Source: Gnetum montanum (taxonomy: Eukaryota > Streptophyta > Gnetopsida > Gnetales > Gnetaceae). From it: a stretch of 64,000 bases of DNA. The position numbers were made by a program, and so were the translations under genes. The stretch is taken from assembly GCA_015680685.1 (NCBI GenBank), contig MNCI01020980.1, positions 474,995 to 538,994 on the forward strand, in the 5' to 3' direction. The notes beneath the pieces are model-generated. The model saw only the letters and a program-made list of their open reading frames with translations, did not search any database and had not been told where the DNA came from. Positions 20,849-34,208 of the stretch are shown in pieces (position 1 is the stretch's first letter; each line of letters opens with the position of its first letter).

Positions 20849-23800
20849 TTAGACGTAGTATGGTTTCAAGTACATGTGATTCATAGGATTAGCAAACTCG
20901 TTTCCATCCATGTCAGCGAGTTTGAATGCCCAATTATTGTATGCCTTAGCGACTAAGTAAGGCCCTTCCTAGTTAGCTGAGAATTTATCCGAGTGTTCAC
21001 GGACCGCCTTAAGAACTAGGTCACCTTCCTTGATTGGACACTTATGTGGATTGTGTTGATGATGTCATCATTTTTGTCTCTAGTACCATTGGATTTGATC
21101 AAGTGCTCATACCCTTTCTTCCTCCATCGAGTCAAGGTCAGCAATGCGTAACTCGTTGTTTTAGCTTTCATCGAGGAGACTAGAGAGCATTATCTGCAAT
21201 GAGGGAACTTGTAACTCCAAAGGTAATACAGCTTTAGACCCATATACATTGCTATATGGCATCTTACCTGTGGATGTTCGATGCATTGTTTAGTATGCCC
21301 ATAATGCATAGATTAACTGCTCATGCCATCATCTCTTGCTTTGATTCAACATCTTTTTGAGCATCATGATGACTATTTTGTTCGTAGACTCCGCTTGGCC
21401 ATTGCTGTATGGGTAATATGGTGATGAGAATGAGTGTTTAATACCTAGGCTTTCATAGAAGCTTTTAGTATTCATATTGCTAAAATGTGGTCCATTATCG
21501 GTGACTATGGTCATCGGGATACTAAATCAGGTCACGATGTTTTCTAATATGAAATTGCAAACATGTTTAAACATGGTTTTCCTAAGGGGAATAGATTCTA
21601 CCCATTTTGTGGAATATTCGGTTGCAATGATGATGAAGCTATGTCCTACTGAAGATGGTGGTGTTATCGGCCCAATGATGGCTAATCCCCATCTTTGGAA
21701 TGGCCATGTGATGTGTGCAGTATGCAATTGATTAGGTGGCACATGTAGTAGGTTACCATGCCTTTGGAAAATGTTACATTTCCTGACCCTGGAGAAGCAA
21801 TCGTACTCCATGTGTGGCTAGTAGTAGCCCAAATGTCTAATTTTCATTGCCATTTCTTTAAGTGCTATATGCCCTCTGCAAAGCCCTTCGTGAATCTATT
21901 CCATGATTGTTTGACCATCGATGCTATTGATGCACATCAACATGATGCCTTCATAGGATCTGCGACACAAGGTGTCTCCTATTAATGCATATTTTTTAGA
22001 GCATTTTCTCACCATGTCCTTTTGAGCATTCGTTAAATGTTGTCATGGTTCTCCTTATAGAAGGTACTCTTTTATGTCATCATACCATTCTATTGCTTGT
22101 GTAGTACTGACGGACGCTATGGATATTTCATTAGGAGCGTTGATTATAGGTTTGGCACAATTTGTTATGGAACTAGGTAACACATGGAACATCTCAGGTG
22201 TCATGTTTAAGGTTAGTGTAGAAAGTGCATCAACGATGGTATTTTCATTCCTAGGAATATGTTGCACATATACATTGATCAATTATTTTAGCAAGTGTTT
22301 AGTCAAGTCACAGTATGGTTGCAGATGAGAAGCCTTGCATGCGTAAACCTCTGTGACTTGATTGATTACTAACTGTGAGTCACCTCGAACTACAAGACAT
22401 GTGATTCCCCAAGTTAGTGCTACTATAAGACCTCTAAGAAGACTTTCGTACTCTACCACATTGTTGATACAAGGGAAGGTTAGTCAATTTGAAAAGGGTC
22501 AAATTTCTCGAGAGGGATACGTTATGATGGCTGTAGCACTTCCTCCTCGGGAAGTTGAAGCTCCATGGAAGTAAAGGATTGCATCATAGTTATCAGGCAC
22601 AGTGTTGATGCTATTAAAGCTTTCATTAGGAAATTCAGGATTGATTGTCACTTGATCTTATGTTGGTGAAGTGGTTAATTGATTAACTACTGCTTGACCT
22701 TTAGTGGAGGATTGAGTTACATAGCATAGGTCAACTCAGCGATCATTGCTTTCCATCTAGCTATCCTACTTGATTCATAGATGTTGTTAGTGATAGGTTG
22801 AAGCACATTATCTTTACAAATGATATAGACTTGGTTATGGAAGAGATAATGTTGCCACTTCTTCAAGGAAAAGACCAGGGCAGGACATGATCTCTCTACA
22901 TCGTTGTATCATCGTTCGTAGGAAATTAAGGCATGGCTTAAATAGTAAACGGGGATCTCTATTCCATCTTCTCATTTTTGGCAAAGCATGGATGCAATAG
23001 ATGAATCGGATGTCACAAGGTAGATGTAAAAAGATTTATCGCTTTGTGGGGGATGAACTATTGGTAGTTGAGCCAGCTCCATTTTTATGTTTTCAAATGC
23101 TTCCTAGCACTGTTGAGTCCATTGGAAATGCACATTCTTTTGTAGTAAGTGCTGCATGGGTTTCAACTTATCTGTCAATTTTGTGATAAAGCGTCTGATG
23201 ATTTGCAATCTACCTTGTAGACCACATAATTTAGTGAGGTCCCTAGGTGGTTACATACTAGTTATTGCTTTAACCTTACCGGGGTCTACTCGTATCCCTA
23301 TTTCGGAGACTACGAAGCTAAGAATTTTTCTTGTTTTAACACCAAAGACATATTTCTTCAAGTTGAGTCTAAGGTCCTATTTAAGACAATGTTTAAGCAC
23401 TAAGTCTAAATCCTTTGCATGTTGTTTGGTTGTTTTAGATTTAACTACAATTTCATCAACATAATCGTTGAGTAAATCAAGCATGTAATCACTAAATATG
23501 TATGTCATCGCTCGTTGATATGTAGCACCTACATTCTTAAGGTCGAATGACATCATTGTATAGTAGAATGTACCCCAAGGTGTCATGAAGGTTGTTTTGA
23601 GTTGATGCTCTGGATTGATTCTTATTTGTTTATATCCTGAAAATCCATCCATAAAGGATAACAATGTGTGCCCAGTAGTTGTGTCAACGAGTTGATCGAT
23701 GCTGGGTAGCGGGAAGTTATCCTTTATAGTGGCTGTGTTGAGATCACGGAAGTTAATGCATATGCATATACTACCATTTTTCTTAGGGACTACAATAATG

Positions 23801-24333
23801 TTTGATATCCAGTCAGAATAGTCAACATCCTGGATGAAACCAGCTTGGTAGAGCTTTGTGATTTCATCACGGACTACTAATGCTACCTCAAGCCTAACCT
23901 TTCATGCTTTTTGTTTCATCGGTTTAATTTTTTCATCAAGGATGATGTTATGTTAGACGATTCAAGGGTCCAACCCTAGCATGTCAGTATAAGACCATGA
24001 AAACTTCTCTATATTATCTTTCAAAACCTGAGCGATATCACTAGTGAGTTGTGTATCTAATAAGGCACTTAATTTTAATGTTCTAGTTTTATCACTGGAA
24101 GTGGTAATAGAGACTTCAGTAAGAGGATCCTTAGTGACATTATCAGCCTCTAGATCTAGAGTCCTCATCATGTTTTTAGACTAGTTTGACATTTCTTGAG
24201 TGGATGCTATTAAATTTGTGTAAGTGGATGGGTCTAGATCCAAGGATTCTAGATTGATTATCCTTGTTACTTCTCCATGTGGTTCATTGAGAGATAATGT
24301 TAATAAGTTATTCTTGGTTTCCATGGTGTTGCT
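20849..24333 (-). pseudogene. pol: pol of element B: RT, two RNases H, integrase (decayed)
   Basis: The start is the ATG at 24333 (METKNN), chosen by alignment to MEIHHN of element A; the end is TAA after LKPYYV. RT (about 23900-23100) has SFMDGFSGY and PWGTFYYTMM, but YVDE instead of YVDD at 23452-23463, so a catalytic Asp is lost. The second RNase H shows IPRNENTIVDALSTL near 22240. Integrase has GLAIIGPI (first catalytic Asp changed to Ala), an intact TDNGPHFS and QAESTNK. Several stops lie in the linker, RT and RNase H parts. The 5' end lies head-to-head with the antisense gene, about 570 bases away. A candidate splice acceptor (TTAAATTGGCAG) stands just before the ATG. Confidence 0.9.
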
Positions 24334-24904
24334 CCTGCCAATTTAAACTAGGCACAAAGTGAGCAACATTTTCTTGATGAAGAAGGTTTTAAACATAGAT
24401 GAGTTTCACATGATTAGTTTAACGAAATTGTGGAGTGTAATGGCAGTTTTAGGTCATACTGGGCCATCTATGGTAGTTTTAGGCCATACCGGGCCATTAA
24501 TATCTTTGCTATGTTGTATGTTATATGTAGGTGTATATAGTACTATGAACTATCAAGTTTTTGTCTAAATAATTAATTTGTAAGAGATTTTTTTTTTGGA
24601 TTGTAAAAATAAGACTGTAACAAAACATAATCATAATGAAAGATAAAACAAAATAAAGTAAAAGGTAATCATAACATGGATGAAAATGAAATACAATAAA
24701 ATGGGTGAACAAGAGGGGGGGTTTAAAAGAGGTTTCAAAGTGAATGAATGTCATTTATGTCTTTGTTTGGAGAGCGACGACATGACCAGTGTGAGCAAAC
24801 TTCCATAGTGTGAGTAAGCAGCATGACCACAATACAAAGCATGAGCAGTGTGACCATAATACAAAGCGTGAGTAGCATGAGCAATGTCATGAGTGGCCAC
24901 AACG
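24334..24904. other. Divergent spacer of element B between pol and the antisense gene
   Basis: Two or more hairpin-type units (GCAGTTTTAGGTCATACTGGGCC and GTAGTTTTAGGCCATACCGGGCC) lie at 24440-24500. A T-run at about 24583-24597 and AT-rich DNA follow. The two flanking genes point away from each other, so any promoters for them would be here. I see no clear TATA box. Confidence 0.5.
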
Positions 24905-27900
24905 ATGAAGGGGAAAGAGAAATGAAGCCAAGGCAAGGGGAAGAAGCAGGCTAACTTGTCGTTCGTAGAGGAGGGCGAAGAACTACTCTAAGGTCTTCCT
25001 CAACCTAGGATTTCATCATGGGCAGGGACCCTATGTAGGTATGTTTTCTTTCATTCTTGTTTTTGATGCCATTCGATAATAGCATGAGTACAGGGTGAGC
25101 CATTAGGGCTGCCATTTTTGCTATGGTTTTGGAGTGAAAATTTTTCTGGATTTGGTTTTTATATCGAGGATTTATTTTTGCTATAAACTTTAGGCGTCAA
25201 GGACATTACTGGGGTATTGGAGCTTGCCATTTTTTTGTGGTCACCTTTTTGGGCGATGGCATGATTATGGGTAGCATGAGTAATAGCCAAGGCATGCTCA
25301 AGCCTATAAAATTTTCTTATTTTTATATTATTTATTCATTGAAAAGGATTATTCAGTGTGAGCGACCCAAGGCATGCCGAGCGTGAGTGGCAAGGGCGTG
25401 AGTTGGGTGCAGATGTTGAGAGGGCATTATTTTTGGCATTGAGTGGAGCATGAATGTGTATTGTGAGGCATGCGTAGGGGTTTAAGGGGCTTTGGACAGT
25501 GTGGTGGAGGATTTTATACGATGTTACAGGGCACATGAAGAGTGGTAAGTTTGGTGTTAAGCTTAGGGAGATGCAGGGCACGACGTGAGCTGCTGTGGAG
25601 AGAAAGTGCAGGAAATGTAGGACACCTAGTGTGACCTGCAACATGAGTGTTTAGAATTTGGTGTTTGAATGCATGTCAGGCTCAAGTTTTGGTGCTACAA
25701 GGCAAGCTCATTGTGAGTTATTGGCAGGCGCGGGGTGTAGTGTGAGCGTGGGTGCCCAGAAACTACACCTTGAGGGGGGCAATGACTTGAGGAAATAGGG
25801 AATTGCAGTGTGAACTGTGGCATGAGTTTCCCAATAGAACTAGCACATGAATTGCAGCATGAGTGAACTATAGTATTTCCTTAGGAACTGCAATGTATGT
25901 CCCTGGGAATTGCAACGTGAGTTGTAGCACAAGTCCTTGTGAATTTTTTGCTAGATGTTGCTAGTTATATGTATATATCATTTGTTGCTTCCTTGGGATA
26001 AATAGTTTGCACTTTATTTCCATGAACGTTCATGTTCTGTACTTGTACTTGTTTATTGGTTTAAAAATGGATTTTTAATGTACCCCAGCGAGCATTAAAT
26101 ACACTAAATGAATACTAGTGTTCTTGTCTCATGGGGTGGTCTTGTGTGTTGGGATTTACTTGTTAGGTTTAAGTATTTTTCTTATTTATTTTATTTTTAA
26201 TTAATATGTTTTATATATTTTAACTTACTTACCTAAAGTTCTGGCTCTATGCAAGGGACTCAAGTCTTTTCTCCTTATGGTTGAACTTGTCAGTGTTCTA
26301 TCTTGGTTTGGCCCTTTGGAACCAAACATGCCTTGTTATGACATGCGGATCCAGCCTCATGTAATATGGTTTCATCCAAATTTTGGTGCATTTTTATCAT
26401 TCATTTTGTAGAATTTTAGTGTTGTCATATGGTCTCATTTGAGTGAATAGCTAACTCATGATATTGTTGAGGCTATGTTCCCCAGCTCAACACGAGGCAT
26501 GCTAGCCTTCATTGTTGACATAGACGAGGGACCATATATAGTCAAGGGAGGCACTCCCGAAGGTCCTATATCTACATGTCCTTTGATGCATGTATGGGGA
26601 TTGCCATCTTGCAGCCATTACAACAGTAGTAGCATACTTTTTCTAGCCTGCCGTGTGCATATGCTATTCCAAAATCCCCCTGGAACAGTGTACAGGGTAG
26701 ACAGGTATGCTCTTTTATACTTTTCTTAAATTTGGTTCCTTTAACGTTATATCATTATTTATGTATGAATACCTTTTCTTTTGTAGGCCTTGTTTTGCTG
26801 AGCATGGATTGCATGAGGATGATAGCAGGCTTGCCTTAGCATGCACAGCCTTGGATCTGTTCATGATGGGCCCCACTCTTCGTGCTACAGTGCTAGATTA
26901 GACCAAGGGTGCTATTGTCAATTATCCTAGGCAATTCTCTAGGGCCTTTAAACATTGTCAAGTTTGTGGTTGGCTGCATAAGGATTGGTCTCTTGATGGG
27001 CCTGTTTTTCCTCAAATGGTTGATCCTGCATCAAGTGTGCCTACTCCATTTGCTAATGGTAAATGGTTGTGTTCCAGGCTTGGTTTTCATCTTTGTTACA
27101 TTATTGCTTATCATACTCTTAATTTTTTGCTCAATGCCTCTTTTGTCTTTTCTACAGTAGCTGTTTCCCTTGATGAGGTTACCATCATATTTGGGCGCAC
27201 TGAGGCCACTCTCGTTATGAATTTTGGAGAGACAGAGGAGTCATAATGGTGGTTGCACAAGAAGGCACCTGAAAAAATCATCAGCCATCTTACCAATGTG
27301 GGCTTGATGGATGTATTTACTGCCTTAACTCCTAATGTTCTCGTGATCAAAATGGTTTCCATCGTTGACTCTTTCAACGATGATGTCTCTTATTTTACTA
27401 CACTAGTTCTGGGAGTTAGGGTGTCTTTCCACCTAATTTCTGAATTCTTTTCTGATCTTTTCGATGTACCAGTGGATGGTGCTAAGGTGGTGGTAGATAG
27501 AGCAATTAAAGAAGGTCATGTGATCATGGAACTTGAAGACTGGCTACGTGTACCACTGGGTCCTAATGGTTTTTCCATGCAAGCTAATACTCACTCAACA
27601 GAGGTAAATTTTCTGTACTTTCTCTTTAGACCACGAGCATTCCCTAAGTCTCTTTCTCAAGTAAAAAGTCTTGGGGTTGAGTCTGCATGTGTTATGTGCT
27701 TAGTCTTGGAGAGTGGTATGCGCTACAATTGGGCACAGTTCCTTGGATTAGGTCTCTGTGGAGAGATCATCAGGCTACTTTCCAATGTTGATGCTAAATC
27801 CCACTTTACCTTTTCCTTTTTCGTGGGCTATCTTTGTAGGTTTGCTAAATTCTTAGTGGTCTATGGAGATAACCATTATGTGTTAAGGGATTGTTCATAG

Positions 27901-29950
27901 TTGTCTCGCCCCTAGATTCATCATCTATTTAGCACCACCAGATCCCAAGATCCATCCAAAGGCATCGAAGAATCAGTCTCTATCACAATAGGGGGTGCAG
28001 CCAATCATTCCCACCACTCGCATGATAGCTTGGGATTGGAACCACGTAAACTACATACAATTGTTAGGAGAGCTGAGCGCTTGATTCAAGAGACCGTCAA
28101 GAAGGCCAAGGCTAAGGTGAGAAGGGCTGAGCATTCAAGGGAACCTGCTACAGAGGCGAGACCGCTAAGAGCAAAGAGGATCTGATTCATCTTGCCAGGA
28201 GCTGGTAAGTATTTTTACTTTAAGTGTTTTTATCACTTTTTGAATTTATTTGCTTACTTAAGTATGCATACCTATTATGTCATGCCAACTTTAGATTTAT
28301 TGGTGCTAATAGAGTGTACCCCCGAGAGGGAAAGGGAAGAATTAGCTCTAATGGGTGAGCCTGAAATGGTTATCACTAGGCTAGATGAAGAGAAGGAAAT
28401 GAGAGAAGAAGTAGCTAAGGATATTCTCGTCTTACGGGGAGAGGATGAAACAGATGCCATGGAAGTGACACTTGTTGATGCTTTAGATGCCCTTAAGCAT
28501 TCCAGTGAGGAAAAAGGTGTTTTTGACAATTTCTTTGATGGGTCTCTACACCTTAGTGATCCGCCTAAGTTGACCAGCAAAGGGCTCCTTGGTACGTTTT
28601 GTTAGTTTGATCCATGTTTCGTACTTCTTAGCTTTGTACATTATTTTGATTATCATGACTCTTCCTAACACCAAACATGGATGTTGAAGCACTTGAAGCA
28701 CATGCATCTCAGGTGAATGTGTCAGAGTTACAGGCCCTGGTTGAGATGCCTTCCCATGTAGATCCAACATCCACTTGTCAATTGAGGCTGTGGCTTGAAA
28801 TGCCCAATAAATTGGACTTTTTTATAGGCATCGTCAATGATGTTGTTGCTCATCTACAACAGACTCATCCTGAATTAGGTGTGTGCTTTATTCCAAGTGC
28901 TTAAACTCATTGTGCTTATGCATTTATTGGTGATTTCTATTAGTTCATATGTGTGATGTTTGTACTTGTAGGTGCAAAGCTTCAATGAAGTCCTTCCGAG
29001 GCCATCCATATTTATGCTCTCCCTGAACTGCCTAAAGATATTGAGCAGATCCCGAGGGGGATTTATGATGTAGTTTCAAGTTATGTTGTTTAGAATGCTA
29101 AGTCTCTCTAGACCTGTAGGCGCTCAATTGAACACTTATGGCATGAAGTTCAACATTGAAGGAAAATTTGGTGAAGGTAATAGAGGAGAGGAATGACTTG
29201 CAAGCCCGTTATGATTTTGCCTCTACTAGGTTGGCCGATGATAGTACTTGGTGCACATTAGAGATCACCTATGCACGTTATTGGACAGTCTTGAATAGCA
29301 AGGTGCAGACAACTCAGAATCTGGCTAAATAAAGGGCCCAGATGGATTTATTGAATAGGAAGTGCCATGACTAGAATTCCTTTGCATCCAAAGTACATAA
29401 ATAGGGCTAGGATCAGAAAGATTGTAAGCACCAATACAAAAAATGATTGAAGGAGGAATCAGTTGAACGTCGCCAGATAGAGATGTTCATTGAGGGGTTA
29501 GGCTTGTGCTCTTCTTATGACAAGTTCGTTGAGTGTACAAAAGTGGAGGGGTCTCCTGAGAGATCCATTACGACTACCTCTGGGGAAGCTTCAACAAGTA
29601 TGTTTTCTCTTGAGCACCCGTCCTAGACTTCAGTGGACAAGGGTAAAACCTTAGCCAATGTTGACCTTGGTCTTGAGGAAGAATGGGCATGCGTGCCCAA
29701 AGAAGAGATTCTATGGTGCTTGGAAGCTAATCTCAGGCCTCCCTCACCTGTGAGCATTTTTCCTTGTATCATTTTATTGCCTTTAGTCATTATTTTTTTA
29801 GTGTTTTTCTCTTTTAATCTATTTGTTTGTGTTTACTTATTTTGTTTTTTGTTATAGGGACATGGTGATTGTGAGGTTGGCCCCAGTGGAATAGGAGCTG
29901 ATGATGTAGAGGAGTTTGGGGACCAGCCCCCTCCAAATACTAATGCATAA
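24905..29950 (+). pseudogene. Antisense eight-exon gene inside element B (conserved, function unknown)
   Basis: Exons inferred from splice sites and alignment to element C: 24905-25038 (Lys-rich start), 26348-26704, 26787-27058, 27158-28204, 28295-28591, 28690-28878, 28972-29749, 29858-29950, about 1,050 codons. Donor phases are 2,2,1,1,1,1,0, identical to those in C. Shared blocks: NFSVVIWSHL, NPPGTVY, GWLHKDWSLD, GLMDVFTALTP, DLFDVPVDG, RAFPKSLSQ, YNWAQFLGLGLCGEIIRLL, FSTTRSQDP, TYARYWTVLN, QDQKDCKHQYKK. Exon 4 recalls the GLxxL...LVxxF...VRxxxVxF...GVPxDG pattern of putative plant transposon proteins; exon 7 looks like a coiled coil. Exon 5 is acidic. Stops (for example 27244-27246) show decay. 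The first exon and the exon 2 acceptor are the weakest parts. The function is unknown. Confidence 0.85.
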
Positions 29951-30438
29951 TTTGGCTTTTTAGTTTTTTGGCTTGTTTTGTTGTTTTTTGGAATGTATGA
30001 GAACATATATAACATGATCATGGTGTAATATGTCATCATCCTATTTCCATGTTAACACTTCGTATTATATATATTTATGTATTTTTTTTTGTTTTTTCAA
30101 GTTTATTCATGAACGTAAATTTAAACTGGAATCGTAATTGGTAAACATAAGATAAATGGAAATCGTAATTTGCGAAATGTAAACGATAATGACGTAGTGA
30201 GATTTTGGTAAAATGATAATGTACTGTGGTCTAGTTTAAGGTCATTTTGGGCCACACTCATCAATTTAAAGTCATGATGGACTATTACATCTTTGTCAAA
30301 GAAAGGGAGGAGATTGTAGTTGTTTCAGTGAATTTAAAAGAACCGGTCATTTCTAACTGTGGCTAGTTTAACGTCATTGCGGACGTTTGGTAGTTTAATT
30401 TCATTTTGGACACATGATGGTTTGTCTTAGTTTTTGAT
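29951..30438. repeat. Convergent spacer of element B with hairpin units
   Basis: The antisense gene and gag-pro end toward each other here. Units such as TAGTTTAAGGTCATTTTGGGCC and TAGTTTAACGTCATTGCGGAC lie at about 30220-30425. The rest is AT-rich with a T-run near 30084-30093 and GTAAAC-type words. Confidence 0.65.
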
Positions 30439-33400
30439 CTATTTCTTTAATTTTGGTAATTTCCTGTAAAGGGTGGGATGTATAGGTATGATCTTGTACT
30501 TGCCATCTCCCTCGCTAGATACGTCAAAGGGTAGTTTTGACCAAGAGACATCTACGGGAATGGCTCCTATGTCTACATATTTTGATGCTTCCTCTATTTT
30601 AGGAAGGTCACAAGTTGGAGGTTGACCAATGTCTAGGGTTTCATTGGTGATGTCTTGCTTAGGTTCAGAGAGTTCAACCTCTAACCCTTGGTTCGTTCCT
30701 ATGTGCGAGGGAGCAAGTGATGTTGCTGCATCCCCATGTAGGACGATTTCACCACCTTCATAAGGTAGGTGAATTTCTTGATGGATCAGTGAAGATACAG
30801 ATTTTAGTTGAGCTAACCAAGGCCGTCCCAAAATCAGATTAAACCTTGGCATCTCATCCATGACTACGAATTCAAAAAATGTGGGGAACTGGTCCCCTAC
30901 TATGAAATCCAAGGTAATCATGTCTTTTACCATGACATGGGAACCATTGAAAGATTTCAAGAATGATGTTGTCATTGGCTGTATTTGTTCCACAAGGCCC
31001 AATCGTTCAATGATAGGAAAAGGTATTACATTTGTTGCCGCCCTGTCATCGACATGCACCCTATGTATCTTAAATTGGTTAACTTGTATCATTATAAACA
31101 TAGGGACGATAATGACCTCTCCCATTTTTTCGTCTTGTTTAATATCATTAGCATAAAATCCTAGAGATGTGGACCTCAATTCTTGATGTGGAGAAAATAT
31201 AGGGTAAATAGATGGTTCATTCGCAGAAAGGTCTTCACTAATAGGGATTGAAGTCAACATATGCACTAGAGCTTCCCGATGTACTAGGGAGGTCATTAAA
31301 AGGTCATATAGGCTTAGAGAGGTGTTTTTTTATTTTAAGGCCTATGTAACCTGGGTTAGGGCACTTGTCAAGTCTTTGCTATTTGGGATGTTTTTATCTG
31401 TTGAGACTTGATCCATTTGACCCAACATTTGTATCTCCCATGGAAGAGTTTTTACGTTATTAACTGTAGCTGTTAGGTTTGGGACACTAGACACTCCTAA
31501 GTTCTTATCTTGATGACTTGTGCTGGCCTGATCAGTAATTGAAACCATAGGGATAGCATTCAGCGGTGTGGGTTTTGGTGGGCCTAACTCATGACCATGA
31601 TGTTCTTTTGCTAGACGTTCCCTGGTTAGTCTATCGATGAGGCGTTCTCACGAGGGTCACGGGGGAACTGTTGGGGGTTGCACATCAGGGTGTTTTGGCA
31701 CTTAGATTACAAATGGAATGGGTTGAGTTTGCGATGGCTCGTTTGTTGTTGCCACCACAGGGTGCACTTGGATGACGAATGGTTTTCACTGTGTAGGAGA
31801 TGTATGTGTGGAAAAAGGAGCTTGTGGAGGTGTTAGCGTAGACATGGTTTCAGCAGGCACACGAATCATAAAAGGCTTTTGTGGGATTTCTTGTTCATTG
31901 CTAACATGGATGGTGTTAATCACATAGGGTGACTCTTTGGTGTTAAGAGGATCTTTGTAGACCCCCATAGACTAATTTTAAGGTCTTACTCGGTTGGCTT
32001 CGTTAGAGACTATCTCACCTCTGTCAATCATACGTTGTATGTCTTGTTTTAGGGTGAAGCAGTAATTGATTCCATGCCCACATTATTGGTGATACTCATA
32101 GAATCTGTCTAACCTAAAACCTCTTGGAACATGGGGTTCATTAGCTGTTGCCAACATTGGGTTTTGAACCAACTCACATTATCAGTTGTGTTTTTGGGAC
32201 GCTGTAGGAGACATTTGCTTATGTTGAATCAACCCAGCCTTTAGAAGTTGGTCTAGTAGTTGTGAAGGCTTCATGGGTAAGGGTGTGTATTGGGTAGGGT
32301 CTTTTTGTTCAAAGGTATGAGTATGACCTGTGTTAGTAGTTTGGGTAGAGGAGGATTCAGGTGTAGGTGCAGGAGTGGTTCTTTCATGACAAGTGGGGGC
32401 GGTGGGTTGTTTCCCTTTCAAACTTGCACTATTAGGTTGAACTGTCTCTACCACTTTTGTGACTGTTGTTTTAGACTTGTCTTTATCTTTCCTTGAGTGT
32501 TGGATTTTAAAAGTTAGGTAAGCTGGGTCATGACTTGTCTATACTGCCTCTTCTATGTTTTTGATTTGGACAAATGCTTGACTCAAAGTACGAGTGTTTA
32601 GATAATAGAGTTTTGACTTAATGAAATCATTCATGGCACTCTTGAGGATTGTAAGTAAATACATTTTCGAGATAGGCTCATGAAGTTCGTTAAGGGCAGT
32701 GCTCCATCTTTGGATGAACTTTTGTATGGGCTCTAATGGCACTTGTTTTATTTGGATTAGACTATCTAGTGTGGACTCAGGCTTCAGATTATACTTAAAA
32801 TAGGTAATGAATTGATGCAACAAATCCTCTAGAGAGGATATGGAGTTATGCTGTAAGGCTCAGTACCAGTCTAAGGCTTTTCCAATTAAGGACATAGTGA
32901 ACACATGTAGGATTGCATGAGGCTAGGCCTGAAGTAATAGACACTCTAATTGGAATGTCACTAGGTGAGCATTTAGATCTTCCTCTTCGTTATACCTGGT
33001 CAATTACAGTAATGAAATTCCTTTTGGTAACATCAATGGTGGCACTAAAGAGTTAACTGGATCATCTTGATAAAAATCTAGCACCTTGACTTCTTTAGTG
33101 TTTGCGATTTTAAGGCGCTTTACCTCATCGGTCAAGGCTTGCATCATTTTTCTAGCCTCTGCCCATTCTTGTGCACTAGGTGGACCAGCTGGTTGGTTAG
33201 ATTGTGCATGATAATAGTTAGATTGTTGTGTGGGAAAGATGATTGCTGGGTGGTTGATAGTTATATTTGAGGGACATTCACATATGGGATTGCCATGGGT
33301 GGTATGATGTAGTGAACAGGTTGATGTTGTTAAATGATGGATGCGGGCCACTGCCTGGTTACAAGTTGTGAGTGTACACCCTGAACCTATTGAGTTGAAG

Positions 33401-34208
33401 TAGTAAAGGGTGTTCCTTGGATTTGCACTTGTGGTATGTAATGGGTGGATGTAGAAGTGGGTATCACGGATGGCATCCCAATTATTTGGGGTCAGAAGGT
33501 CGATCCTATGTTAGCTTGAGAGGAGAGTTGTTGGGATTGTACTTGTGAGAGAGGGGGTAACGTGGTCACTCAAGGAATAGCAAAGAAGGATGTATTAAAT
33601 TGGGTGTTGTTCGTGGAGAGAGCAAGAATGGAGGAGAATGTTTCCTATCGAGAAACAGGTGCTTGAGTGCTTGTAGATGTATGAAGAGGCATAGTCTCTT
33701 CCATGAAAGGATGGAATAATGGATTCACGTAAGCATGAGGACTGAGAGTGTGGTACGAATCCCCATGTTCTGATTGAGCTGCGAAATCATCTTCCTCATC
33801 TCTACTTTGAGGCTCTATGGTGGGTTGCTGCAAGGTTTGATTCCTTGCCATGAGGAGCCGAGATATGAGTTCATGATGGGATTCAGAGAGGGGAATGGAA
33901 TCATATGCTGAAGGAGTAAAGTTATGGCCTCCCTTATAAATGAGTTCATAATGTCTTTTTGCTTCCATTTCTGTATGGTCAATAGGTAGGTTAGCTTGGA
34001 TCTTTACATAGATGAAGTTGTATTGTTCTGGGGTGAGAATTGTATAAGTGGGGTCCTTACCTTGTATCCTAAGTGATCAATGAGTTGGCCCTTGAGGGTT
34101 CATCTCTCCAATGGCAACTATGGGTTCAGTTGCGGTCACAGGGTTCGAGGTTTTGGCCCCAAAGTCAGAGACTAGCAATGCTAGTACGTTCATTTGGGAA
34201 GATTCCAT
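30439..34208 (-). pseudogene. gag-pro: gag-pro of element B (decayed)
   Basis: Starts at ATG 34208 (MESSQMN) and ends at the stop at 30439 after LYRKLPKLKK. The N-terminal part has YELIYKGGHNFTPSAYD and EDDFAAQSEHGDSYH at about 33740-33960. The gag core at 32539-32823 contains FIQRWSTALNELHEPI and NDFIKSKLYYL. The protease near 31057-30800 reads HVDDRAATNV at the active site, so the Gly after the catalytic Asp pair is Arg; LILGRPWLAQL follows. Frames are broken at several stops. There is no fused pol: the gene ends 6.1 kb before pol, with the antisense gene between, so pol must be reached by splicing or another route. Confidence 0.85.

Noticed and set aside
24751-24936. Minus-strand frame rich in HATHALYCGH repeats near the antisense gene start
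   Set aside because: It is produced by short CATGAGC/GTGAGCA-type repeats; no relative is found in element C.
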